Origin: Rhodobacteraceae bacterium UBA7436
GTDB lineage: Bacteria; Pseudomonadota; Alphaproteobacteria; Rhodobacterales; Rhodobacteraceae
Assembly: GCA_002478745.1 (NCBI GenBank)
Contig: DLQI01000011.1
Location: 25,453 to 49,610 of the forward strand
Reading direction: 5' to 3'
Length of the DNA stretch: 24,158 nt
The stretch's first letter is position 1, and each line of letters starts with the position of its first letter. Below are positions 17,076-23,774 of this stretch, one piece after another. A program made the position numbers and the translations under genes. The notes beneath the pieces were generated by a model, which was given only the letters and a program-made list of their open reading frames with translations, was not told the DNA's origin and did not search any database.

Positions 17076-17152
17076 GGCGCGGTAGCTCAGTTGGTTAGAG
17101 CGATCGACTCATAATCGATAGGTCGGGAGTTCAAGTCTCCCCCACGCCACCA
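17076..17152 (+). tRNA. tRNA with CAT anticodon (probably elongator tRNA-Met)
   Basis: A full 77-base cloverleaf including encoded CCA. The D-stem is GCTC/GAGC, the anticodon stem ATCGA/TCGAT closes loop CTCATAA with anticodon CAT at 17110-17112, and the T-arm GGGAG/CTCCC holds TTCAAGT. The acceptor stem pairs at six of seven positions: C5 faces A instead of G (17080 against 17144). The acceptor pairs normally at position 1, which argues against initiator tRNA. CAT could also mean the isoleucine tRNA whose C34 becomes lysidine; the GGCG...CGCC acceptor fits alphaproteobacterial elongator Met better, but this is inference. Confidence 0.9.
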
Positions 17153-17366
17153 CTTTCCTCCTTCTAAGTTTTACTGATCCAACTAGAGACAATGCCGTCT
17201 TGTCCTCAGCTTGCCGGTTAGGCCCTCCCAGAAAATCGATGTCTTTCCAGCTGTTGCCAAAGGTGTACTGACTTCGCTATTTGTCTCTGCGAAACTGGCA
17301 CTACGTCGTCGCATCTTTGAGGAGACGATTGTGGATTTTGCCGCGAGAGAGATTGAGGAACGACAG

Positions 17367-18296
17367 ATGATTTTATGTTGCGGTGAAGCGCTGATTGATA
17401 TGGTCCCAGTAAAGGGCGTCAACGGACAGGATGCGTTTGCGCCGTTGTCAGGTGGTGCGATATTTAACACTGCTATCGCTTTGGGACGCCTTGAGGTTCC
17501 TGTGCAGCTGCTTTCTGGCGTGTCCAACGATTTGTTCGGAACGCAGCTGGCTGCTGAATTGCAGTCTTCGAATGTTGGAACCGATCTTTTGGTGCGCAGC
17601 AAGCGCCCGACAACACTTGCGTTTGTGAAGCTGACAAATGGCCAAGCGCAATACACATTCTACGATGAGAACTCGGCAGGTCGAATGATGGTGTCAGAGG
17701 ATCTGCCTGATATTGGCACAGATGTTTCTGCGCTTTATTTTGGCGGTATCAGCCTTTGTGCAGAGCCGGCTGCAAGTGCCTATGAGGGCCTTGCTATTGA
17801 GGCGGCAGAGCGTGCTGTGCTAATGATCGATCCAAACATTAGACCCAGCTTCATCGAAGACGAAACTGCGTATCGTGCGCGGTTGGATCGCATGTTGGCC
17901 GCTGCTGACATTGTAAAAGTTTCTGACGAAGATTTGGACTGGATTATTCCAACTGACGTTTCGTTTGAAGACAAAGTTGAGCAGCTTCACCAGAATGGTG
18001 CGGACATCGTGATCATCACCAAAGGTGGTGATGGCGCTTCTGCTTATATGCGTGGGCAGCCTGTTGTGAATGTTGCTGTTCCTAAGGTCACTGTGGTCGA
18101 TACTGTGGGCGCTGGCGATACCTTCAACGCTGGGTTCCTTGCACAGTTACACACACTTGGCTGCTTGAACAAAGAAGCCCTGCGTAAGGTGACTGGCGTT
18201 GAGATTGAAAAGGCACTGTCCTACGCGGCACGCGTTGCTGGTGTCACTGTTTCGCGCGCAGGTGCTAACCCGCCAACACTGGCTGAACTTAGCTGA
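17367..18296 (+). CDS. PfkB-family carbohydrate kinase (probable fructokinase)
   Basis: Transfers phosphate from ATP to a sugar; similarity in style to bacterial fructokinases suggests fructose. The 309-residue protein begins ILCCGEALIDMVP, has LSGGAIFNTAIALGRLEVPV (the sugar-binding GG motif with NTA), DPNIRP at 155-160, and the PfkB signature DTVGAGDTFNAGF (245-257), where Asp251 is the catalytic base and GAGD forms the anion hole. ATG 17367 has GAGGAA six bases upstream; an in-frame ATG further up at 17211 has no support. It stands alone between the tRNA and the convergent tolC-like gene. The exact sugar is not proven by sequence. Confidence 0.88.
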   Translation: MILCCGEALIDMVPVKGVNGQDAFAPLSGGAIFNTAIALGRLEVPVQLLSGVSNDLFGTQLAAELQSSNVGTDLLVRSKRPTTLAFVKLTNGQAQYTFYDENSAGRMMVSEDLPDIGTDVSALYFGGISLCAEPAASAYEGLAIEAAERAVLMIDPNIRPSFIEDETAYRARLDRMLAAADIVKVSDEDLDWIIPTDVSFEDKVEQLHQNGADIVIITKGGDGASAYMRGQPVVNVAVPKVTVVDTVGAGDTFNAGFLAQLHTLGCLNKEALRKVTGVEIEKALSYAARVAGVTVSRAGANPPTLAELS

Positions 18297-18319
18297 TCGT
18301 TATTACGGTTTGAGAATTT

Positions 18320-18350
18320 CCTTAGCGACGGTTACGGACTATCGCTAAGG
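18320..18350. terminator. Perfect 9-base inverted repeat between convergent genes
   Basis: CCTTAGCGA (18320-18328) and TCGCTAAGG (18342-18350) are exact reverse complements around a 13-base loop. It lies 23 bases past the sugar kinase stop and 21 bases from the tolC-like stop. Neither side has a T-run, so it may be a bidirectional, factor-assisted terminator or a protein site. Confidence 0.45.
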
Positions 18351-18371
18351 GTATGGATCCCCAAAAAGGCG

Positions 18372-19760
18372 TTAGTCCTTTTGCAAGGCCCGCAATACTT
18401 TGTCCAACTGTGCACCTTGTTTGCTTTTCTTCGCAACGCCGTCCTTCACCAACTTATAGTAAGCTTCTGGATCATACTGCTGAACATTCAATCCCAGCTT
18501 CTTTGCGGTTAAAGAACCAGTGGATGAAAGGATCGTGTAGGCGGCAATGTACTGCTCTGTCTGGGTCGAAATCAGCGCAGCTTCTGCATTCAGCAATTCG
18601 TTTTCTGCGTTCAAAACATCAAGTGTTGTACGTGCGCCTAAGCTGGCTTCTTCACGCACACCGCGGAAAGCAACGCGTGATGCGCGGATCTGTTGTTGGC
18701 TAGCGTTCAGGGCCGCATTTACGCTGCTGTAGAAGGCGTAAGCGTTCGCAACGGATTGCTGCAGGTTGTGACGCACCACATGCAGGTTTGCGCGCATCGC
18801 GTCGCGCTGTGCCATTGCTCGGCGCACGCTAGAGGAAATTCGACCGCCATTGTAGATTGGGCCAGAGACGCCCAATCCGACCGTTGCGTTGTTTGTAAAG
18901 TCGCCACTGATCAGATCGTTTTGAAGGCCCAAGGAACCAGTCAGTTTGATCTTTGGTTTAAGAGCGGCTTCGGCGCTTTTTATAGCGTATTCTACTGAGG
19001 CCACTTGGTGTTGGGCCGAGATCATATCTGGGTGGTTGCGCACCGCCTGTGATTGGGCGGATGCCACATTGCCACTGATACGAGGCAGGCGCGGCAGTTG
19101 CGCCAAACTCTTGGGCTGGTGACCGATAACATTTGAATACTCAGCACGGGCGCGCAGAAGATCGCCCTGCGCATTCGCAAGTCCACTGCGAGCTTGCGCC
19201 AAACGTGCTTCGGCCAATGCAACATCCGTTCGTGTGACTTCGCCAACGTCAAAGCGGTCTTTGGCTGCGCGAAGCTCTTGGGTTAAGAGGCGCAGATTGT
19301 TCTGGCGCAGGGCCACAAATTTGGATGTGCTGCGAACATTGAAATAGGCTGTGACAGCACGCAACATAATTTGTTGTTCAATGGAAAGCAGTTGTGAACG
19401 GGTTGCGAATACGCTTTCACGCGCGGCTTCGATAGAGGCAGCAGATCGGCCAAAATCATAAAGCAAAAGCTCGGCGTTGACGCCTATCGTTGCATTGCTG
19501 GTGCGGGATCTTTCTTGGCTGCTGAACGTACGCTGTGTTTGGGCAGACCAATTTACGATCGGCAGCAATGCTGCGCTGGCGGACGCGACGTCTTCATCAG
19601 CGGCGCGAAGCAAGGCGCGGTTCTGTTCTAGTAATCCGCTGTGGTTGTATGCGCTGACCAAAGCATCAGCCAAAGTTTCAGAGCGGGCTGTCGTTGTCAT
19701 CAAGCTAAGTGAGACACCAAAGGCGAAAAGTTGAAGTGGCTTTTTGAACAGGATTTTCAT
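18372..19760 (-). CDS. TolC-family outer membrane efflux/type I secretion protein
   Basis: Outer-membrane channel that joins with an inner-membrane pump and a periplasmic adaptor to export drugs or proteins. The 462-residue precursor has a signal peptide (about 1-27, ending TTARS before ETLADALV). The mature protein shows the duplicated coiled-coil and strand pattern of TolC, with the opening TLADALVSAYNHSGLLEQNRA and a repeat near ASLGARTTLDVLNAENELLNA, typical of the second half. GGAG seven bases before the ATG supports the start. No pump or adaptor gene lies beside it, so it probably serves several systems, as TolC does. Confident of family; exact role open. Confidence 0.9.
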   Translation of the reverse strand: MKILFKKPLQLFAFGVSLSLMTTTARSETLADALVSAYNHSGLLEQNRALLRAADEDVASASAALLPIVNWSAQTQRTFSSQERSRTSNATIGVNAELLLYDFGRSAASIEAARESVFATRSQLLSIEQQIMLRAVTAYFNVRSTSKFVALRQNNLRLLTQELRAAKDRFDVGEVTRTDVALAEARLAQARSGLANAQGDLLRARAEYSNVIGHQPKSLAQLPRLPRISGNVASAQSQAVRNHPDMISAQHQVASVEYAIKSAEAALKPKIKLTGSLGLQNDLISGDFTNNATVGLGVSGPIYNGGRISSSVRRAMAQRDAMRANLHVVRHNLQQSVANAYAFYSSVNAALNASQQQIRASRVAFRGVREEASLGARTTLDVLNAENELLNAEAALISTQTEQYIAAYTILSSTGSLTAKKLGLNVQQYDPEAYYKLVKDGVAKKSKQGAQLDKVLRALQKD

Positions 19761-20052
19761 CTATTTCTCCGTCGGCTTTGCGAATTGGGCTGGTGCGTAA
19801 CAACAGATATAGGAGGTGTTCGCGTTATTACGACTCAGCACGCCATTTACGAAAGGGTACCCTGTATCTTGTGGTGCCTACAATGTTTACCAACCAGATA
19901 GAGGGAAAGATCGCAAAGAATTGGTTAACAAAAACGGATTTTGGGCAGAAAACCGCAACCATCATGACAATTTGTGGGGCAAATTGGTGTTTTTTTATCC
20001 TGAGTTATAAAAACGCAGAACAACTGAGCAGCGGTGCACGAAAAGATCTAGA
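19761..20052. other. Intergenic region between trmD and the tolC-like gene
   Basis: 292 bases without a gene I can support. It should hold the - strand promoter of the tolC-like gene and the end of the ribosomal operon. A perfect GATCTAGATC palindrome (20045-20054) touches the trmD stop. A hairpin with a T-run on the + strand lies at 19968-19996. An AGGAGGTG on the + strand (near 19811-19818) looks like a strong ribosome binding site but has no start codon at proper distance. I did not find a terminator for trmD on the - strand. Confidence 0.5.
19968..19996 (+). terminator. Hairpin with T-run on the + strand (orphan terminator-like element)
   Basis: CAATTTG (19968-19974) and CAAATTG (19980-19986) pair perfectly around TGGGG, and seven T residues follow at 19990-19996. 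The form is that of an intrinsic terminator for + strand transcription, but the stem is A/T-rich and weak, and both neighbouring genes are on the - strand. It could end a small RNA or be chance. Confidence 0.35.
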
Positions 20053-20838
20053 TCAATCGGTGAGTTTCGCCCACAGATCAGGACGACGTGCTTTGGTGAT
20101 CTCACGCGACATTTCACGACGCCATGCTTCGATTTTCGCGTGATTGCCAGACATCAAAACATCAGGGATTTTGTGCCCCATCCATTCTGCAGGTTTGGTA
20201 TATTGAGGGTGCTCAAGCAAACCGTTTGAATGGCTTTCTTCAACAGCACTGTCTTCGTTTCCTAGCACACCTGGCAACAAGCGCACTGTGGCATCAATCA
20301 TTGCTTGGGCTGCAATTTCACCGCCGGTCATCACGAAGTCACCAAGGGACACTTCCATCACGCCGTAGTGTTTTAATACACGTTCATCGACGCCCTCAAA
20401 GCGGCCACATAGAACCGTAACGCCATCACACCGCGCCCAGTTGCGTGCCATCTCTTGATCAAAGCGGCGTCCGCGTGGGGACATATAAACCAACGGCACA
20501 TTGCCTTTGCTTTGGCGTTGTACGGCTTCAATCGCAGGGCCAATCACATCGGCGCGCAACACCATGCCGGCACCACCACCCGCGGGGGTGTCATCGACAT
20601 TGCGGTGCTTGGTTAAACCGTGGCTGCGCAGGTCATGGGTGTGTAGTTGCCATTTACCATCTTTCAATGCGCGGCCCGTCAGGCTTTCACCTAATACGCC
20701 AGGAAAAGCATTTGGGAACAGTGTCATAATCCGCGCCTGCCAAACGCCTGCCAACTCTTCATCGCCATCCATCAAGGACCGTGGTGTCAGAGTTGGGCGA
20801 ATGGTTTTGCGCCCGTGCGACTTTGGGTTATTGGTCAT
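20053..20838 (-). CDS. trmD: tRNA (guanosine(37)-N1)-methyltransferase
   Basis: Methylates G37 next to the anticodon of several tRNAs, preventing frameshifts. The 261-residue protein has the SPOUT trefoil-knot signatures: PAGGGAGMVLRADV (85-98), LCGRFEGVDERV (143-154) and SLGDFVMTGGEIAAQAMID (164-182). About 33 residues precede the usual start of the fold (WQARIMTLFP), an N-terminal extension found in alphaproteobacteria. The open frame runs much further upstream, but ATG 20838 with AAAGG upstream gives the right protein. The start overlaps the end of the sulfotransferase-like gene by 11 bases. It is the last gene of the operon; rplS, the frequent next gene, does not follow here. Confidence 0.96.
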   Translation of the reverse strand: MTNNPKSHGRKTIRPTLTPRSLMDGDEELAGVWQARIMTLFPNAFPGVLGESLTGRALKDGKWQLHTHDLRSHGLTKHRNVDDTPAGGGAGMVLRADVIGPAIEAVQRQSKGNVPLVYMSPRGRRFDQEMARNWARCDGVTVLCGRFEGVDERVLKHYGVMEVSLGDFVMTGGEIAAQAMIDATVRLLPGVLGNEDSAVEESHSNGLLEHPQYTKPAEWMGHKIPDVLMSGNHAKIEAWRREMSREITKARRPDLWAKLTD

Positions 20839-21622
20839 TTTTCTGGGCCTTTGCGAGAATGATTTGCTTGGCTGCTTTGCGTTCATAGTGATCCGCATAT
20901 TCACGGTTTGCTTCCAGTAAGGCAAGTAAAACAGTCTTATCCAGTCGTTCGTTGTAAATAGGTTGGGGGACGATTTTTTCGCGCAAACTTGGTGATATAT
21001 CACATAGGTCAAACACCGGATCAGCAGGGCCAAGCCTTAGGTCGCGGCAGTCCTCTAGGGCGGTATGGTGCACTGCAACGTTTACCTGTTTTCGCACCGC
21101 TTTGACGATCGGCTCCAATTCCGCTGCTTTCTCGTAGGTCGTTGCAAAGGTGTCATAGTCCAAGGTCATGGATGAGGATTTGACATGTTCCCAATAGGCG
21201 CTTTGCAACCAGCTCTCGGGGGCGCGTGTTGAGAAGTATATGACCTGTTCAATATTGGGAAAACGTGCAGTTATTTCATCGCAGTATCGTGATAGTAATA
21301 TGGGTGCGGCGCTGTAGTCAGCCAGATCGCCGCGCCCCGGCATGTGGCCTGAGAATTCTTCGGCAGAAAGTAATAACGCGCGTTTTGGCATCGCGACCAA
21401 ATCATCAAGGACGCCACCGAAACGTGTTGCGGCTTTGACCAATGTTAGGTCATCACGCCACGTTGAATAGCCGCGGGTTGCATGCATTAAGTCCTGCATT
21501 TGTCCCTTAAGGCGCATTGCCAATTCGGGCTGTAGAAGCGGACGATTGGCGCGTAAAACCTGTTGAACAGAGGACGTGCCCGTTTTGTGGAAACCAGCGT
21601 GTATGATGATCTTGCGTGGCAT
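20828..21622 (-). CDS. Sulfotransferase-like P-loop protein
   Basis: A 264-residue protein with IIIHAGFHKTGTSSVQQ near the N-terminus, the 5'-phosphosulfate loop of PAPS-dependent sulfotransferases, and YFSTRAPESWLQSAYWEHV around 135-153, which matches the Arg...Ser 3'-phosphate-binding segment. The likely role is sulfating a glycan or small molecule, but the acceptor is unknown. Translation starts at ATG 21622 with AAGG six bases upstream. It sits between rimM (43 bases before) and trmD (11-base overlap), an unexpected place for such a gene, so it would be co-expressed with ribosome assembly genes. The end of the protein is Lys/Ala-rich. Family call fair to good. Confidence 0.75.
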   Translation of the reverse strand: MPRKIIIHAGFHKTGTSSVQQVLRANRPLLQPELAMRLKGQMQDLMHATRGYSTWRDDLTLVKAATRFGGVLDDLVAMPKRALLLSAEEFSGHMPGRGDLADYSAAPILLSRYCDEITARFPNIEQVIYFSTRAPESWLQSAYWEHVKSSSMTLDYDTFATTYEKAAELEPIVKAVRKQVNVAVHHTALEDCRDLRLGPADPVFDLCDISPSLREKIVPQPIYNERLDKTVLLALLEANREYADHYERKAAKQIILAKAQKNDQ

Positions 21623-21665
21623 CAAAGACCTTCGTGCGCAGTAAGGTTTTCACTGCGCCACATGA

Positions 21666-22172
21666 TCAGAATAGGCCGTCAGGTGGGTCTGCGATGATGC
21701 GGCCCGTGTCCATATCGACAGTTGGAATGACCGCTAAGGTGAAGGGAACCAAAACGGTTGCTGAACTTTCGGGCAACTGAACTTCCAACAAGTCGCCAGC
21801 GCCGTGGTTCTGTACGGATTTCACCGTGCCAAGGGTCTCGCCACCTGTATCTAGAACCTGCAAACCAGTGAGGTCTGAGTGGTAGTATTCGTCGTCTGGC
21901 AGGCTTGGCAGCTGATCGCGGCGGGCGTAGAGTTGAACACCCTTCATCGCATCAGCTTGTTCTTTTGTTGCGACCTCTGGCATGCGGATCACAAAGCCAC
22001 CTTTGACCGCGCGCACAATGGCGATGGTGTATGAACCAGTCCCATCTTCGCGAGTGAGGGGGCTGTAGGTTTCAATGTCTTCTGCGATTGCGCAAAAGCT
22101 CTTGATACGTAGCTCTCCGTTGACGCCATAAGAGCCGCCGATGCTACCGACACAGATCAATTCATTGCTCAT
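21666..22172 (-). CDS. rimM: Ribosome maturation factor RimM
   Basis: Assists 30S head assembly by binding S19 and the 16S rRNA 3' domain. The 168-residue protein has the N-terminal RimM barrel, starting with ICVGSIGGSYGVNGELRIKSF (the GxxGxxGE(L)R signature), and a C-terminal PRC-barrel with DEYYHSDLTGLQVLDTGGETLG and a tail ending IADPPDGLF, normal for the family. ATG 22172 has AAAGGA upstream, and this ribosome binding site lies inside the preceding small gene, whose stop overlaps this start as ATGA. An in-frame TTG 18 bases earlier is less likely. Confidence 0.96.
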   Translation of the reverse strand: MSNELICVGSIGGSYGVNGELRIKSFCAIAEDIETYSPLTREDGTGSYTIAIVRAVKGGFVIRMPEVATKEQADAMKGVQLYARRDQLPSLPDDEYYHSDLTGLQVLDTGGETLGTVKSVQNHGAGDLLEVQLPESSATVLVPFTLAVIPTVDMDTGRIIADPPDGLF

Positions 22173-22312
22173 TTTGCTATTCCTTTGCAAAGTCCTGAGT
22201 CCATATCTCCGCCTAGCGTGGCACAGCGTTCAGAGGTTTGGCTACGTTCGTAAAACTGCCCAGCGACAAAGGCGAGTAGCACAAAGATTATCAAGCGCAT
22301 TAATCTGAACAT
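22169..22312 (-). CDS. Small single-pass membrane protein (47 residues)
   Basis: A 47-residue reading frame: an N-terminal hydrophobic helix (MFRLMRLIIFVLLAFVAG) followed by FYERSQTSERCATLGGDMDS and GLCKGIAK. The pattern is one membrane helix, then a short tail with two Cys 14 residues apart (CATLGG... LCKG) that could form a disulfide if the tail is periplasmic. GAGG lies upstream of the ATG, and its TGA overlaps the rimM ATG (ATGA), which is strong evidence for real, coupled translation. It starts seven bases after bluB ends. I do not recognise a function. I recall similar short proteins in related bacteria but cannot confirm it here. Confidence 0.75.
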   Translation of the reverse strand: MFRLMRLIIFVLLAFVAGQFYERSQTSERCATLGGDMDSGLCKGIAK

Positions 22313-22319
22313 TGGGACC

Positions 22320-22949
22320 TCAACGGGTTTCTATGGGCAGGGCCGCGCGGCGGGTTTCCCAGCCAGCGGTTTCTAATTCGGGTGTCGTAGAGTTGGCTTC
22401 GGGCCAACCGATACACAAGTAAGCGATAAGGGACCAATCCTGAGGGATGTCCAGATCGGTACATAGTTTTGGGGCATCCAGAATGGAGACCCACCCCATA
22501 CCTAAACCATGGGAGCGGGCATGTAGCCACATCAGATTGATCGCACCCACAACAGAATAGCGGCGCATTTCTGGCATGGTCGTCGCGCCAAGGCCGGAGC
22601 CTTTGCTGGTGCTGTCATCGCAGAAAATTGCAATGTGTTCAGGGGCTTCGGACATACCGGATAGTTTTAATCCCGAATACATAGCAGCTTTTTCACCGTC
22701 ATACCCTTCAAGGGCAGTAGCGTTGGCGGTTTGGTAATTTTCGATAGATTTCTGGCGAAGCTCTGGGGATATAACCCGTACGATGCGCCAAGGTTCCGAA
22801 AGGCCCACGGAGGGGGCGAGGCGGAAGGTGTCGAGGCATTGCATCAGCAACGCCTCGTCCACCGGATCGCTGCGAAAGCGGCGCACGTCGCGCCTCCATC
22901 GCATCAGCTGCGATAGATCGGTTCGGAAGCTGTCCGAGAACGCTTCCAT
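22320..22949 (-). CDS. bluB: 5,6-dimethylbenzimidazole synthase
   Basis: Breaks down FMNH2 with O2 to give 5,6-dimethylbenzimidazole, the lower axial ligand of vitamin B12. The 209-residue protein is a nitroreductase-fold flavin enzyme with the BluB motifs RWRRDVRRFRSDPVD (18-32), RLAPSVGLSEPWRIVRV, ATTMPEMRRYSVVGAINLMW and GLGMGWVSILD. Length is normal. The start lies eight bases after the rpsP stop and the next small gene follows after seven bases, so bluB is embedded in the rpsP-rimM-trmD operon. No other B12 gene is in this window. The ribosome binding site is weak, so its translation may depend on reading through from rpsP. Confidence 0.93.
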   Translation of the reverse strand: MEAFSDSFRTDLSQLMRWRRDVRRFRSDPVDEALLMQCLDTFRLAPSVGLSEPWRIVRVISPELRQKSIENYQTANATALEGYDGEKAAMYSGLKLSGMSEAPEHIAIFCDDSTSKGSGLGATTMPEMRRYSVVGAINLMWLHARSHGLGMGWVSILDAPKLCTDLDIPQDWSLIAYLCIGWPEANSTTPELETAGWETRRAALPIETR

Positions 22950-22957
22950 TACCGGTC

Positions 22958-23371
22958 TTATTCTGCTGCTGCTTCTTCAGCAGGAGCTTCTTCTGCTGGT
23001 GCTTCAACAGGTGCTGCTGCGGCTTCAGCGGCTGCTTCTGCTTTAGCTGCTTTTTCTTCTGCGCGCTCAACGGCTTTCTTGTGTGGAGCACCCTTCTTAG
23101 GGTTGTTGCGCTCTGTTTTTGGAACAACGCCAGCAGCTTCTAACATACGTGCGATACGGTCAGTTGGCTGTGCGCCTTGGCCCAACCAGTACTGAACGCG
23201 TTCCATGTTCATTTTCACGCGCTCTTCGCTGTCTTTAGCCAAAAGTGGGTTGTATGTGCCCAATTTTTCGATGAAGCGACCATCGCGTGGCATGCGGCTG
23301 TCAGCAGCTACGATGCGGTAAAATGGACGTTTCTTAGAGCCACCACGGGCCAGACGGATTTTCATAGACAT
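22958..23371 (-). CDS. rpsP: 30S ribosomal protein S16 with Ala/Glu-rich tail
   Basis: Structural protein of the small subunit. Residues 1-80 are a standard S16 (MSMKIRLARGGSKKRPFYRI, then SRMPRDGRFIEKLGTYNP). Residues about 85-137 are an added tail, first Lys-rich and then almost wholly Ala, Glu and Pro, ending EEAPAEEAAAE. Such tails occur in alphaproteobacterial S16, so the length of 137 is not a fault. ATG 23371 has AGGA nine bases upstream; a second ATG two codons later is possible. The gene follows chorismate mutase by 19 bases and precedes bluB by eight. Confidence 0.96.
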   Translation of the reverse strand: MSMKIRLARGGSKKRPFYRIVAADSRMPRDGRFIEKLGTYNPLLAKDSEERVKMNMERVQYWLGQGAQPTDRIARMLEAAGVVPKTERNNPKKGAPHKKAVERAEEKAAKAEAAAEAAAAPVEAPAEEAPAEEAAAE

Positions 23372-23390
23372 GTTGTTGTTTCCTTTGGGT

Positions 23391-23687
23391 TTATTCTTGA
23401 TGTGTTTTGTGATGCTGAATGACTTCAGCGATGATGAAGTTGAGTAACTTCTTGGCAAAATCGGGGTCCAAGTCGGCCCGATTGGCCAAATCTTCTAGTC
23501 GTGCGATCTGTGTTGCCTCGCGGGCGGGATCGGACGGGGGAAGGTCGTGTTCAGCTTTGAGTTTGCCCACAACTTGTGTGTGTTTGAAGCGCTCGCCAAG
23601 AGTATAGATCATGATCGCATCAAGGCGATCAATGCTCTCGCGGTGGCCCTTTAGGACCTCTGCGGCACGGGTGACTGGGTCAGACAT
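23391..23687 (-). CDS. Chorismate mutase (AroQ type)
   Basis: Rearranges chorismate to prephenate, the substrate of PheA at 1651-2481. The 98-residue all-helical protein fits the AroQ family: HRESIDRLDAIMIYTLGERFKHTQVVGKLK holds the first long helix with Arg, Asp and Lys residues of the active site, followed by DPAREATQIARLEDLA and a C-terminal helix ending EVIQHHKTHQE. GGAGG six bases before ATG 23687 is a strong ribosome binding site, so I rejected a longer frame reaching 23771. It lies between the NIPSNAP-like gene and rpsP, a position I believe is shared by relatives. No fused regulatory domain, so feedback control would rest on PheA. Confidence 0.93.
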   Translation of the reverse strand: MSDPVTRAAEVLKGHRESIDRLDAIMIYTLGERFKHTQVVGKLKAEHDLPPSDPAREATQIARLEDLANRADLDPDFAKKLLNFIIAEVIQHHKTHQE

Positions 23688-23714
23688 AACGGCCTCCAAA
23701 TGCTGAAAATACAA

Positions 23715-23747
23715 CGTCGGTATTACGTCGGTATAATGTCGGTATTG
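23715..23747. repeat. 11-base tandem repeat, three copies plus a decayed fourth
   Basis: Units CGTCGGTATTA (23715-23725), CGTCGGTATAA (23726-23736) and TGTCGGTATTG (23737-23747) differ by one to three bases; 23748-23758 is a weaker fourth. They occupy the gap between the NIPSNAP-like gene and chorismate mutase, 28 bases upstream of the mutase start on the - strand. A period of about one DNA helical turn would suit a protein binding site, but this is inference. Confidence 0.8.
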
Positions 23748-23774
23748 CGTAGGTGGACTGTACATATGCAAACA

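Noticed and set aside
17211..17366. Possible 52-residue N-terminal extension of the sugar kinase
   Set aside because: PfkB proteins begin directly with the strand seen at ATG 17367, which has a good ribosome binding site; the extension is basic and unlike the family.
19816..20010. A 64-residue GTG-started frame after AGGAGGTG
   Set aside because: The ribosome binding site abuts the GTG with no spacer, the hairpin and T-run fall inside the frame, and the translation shows no recognisable pattern.
20839..21033. Upstream extension of trmD
   Set aside because: It lies wholly within the sulfotransferase-like gene in another frame, and ATG 20838 gives a normal TrmD.
22783..23046. Leu-rich frame on + opposite rpsP and bluB
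   Set aside because: The poly-Leu run is simply the antisense of the Ala/Glu-rich S16 tail.
22958..23120. Low-complexity GCT/GAA-rich stretch as a possible repeat element
   Set aside because: It is codon-level repetition encoding the Ala/Glu tail of S16, which is known in the group.
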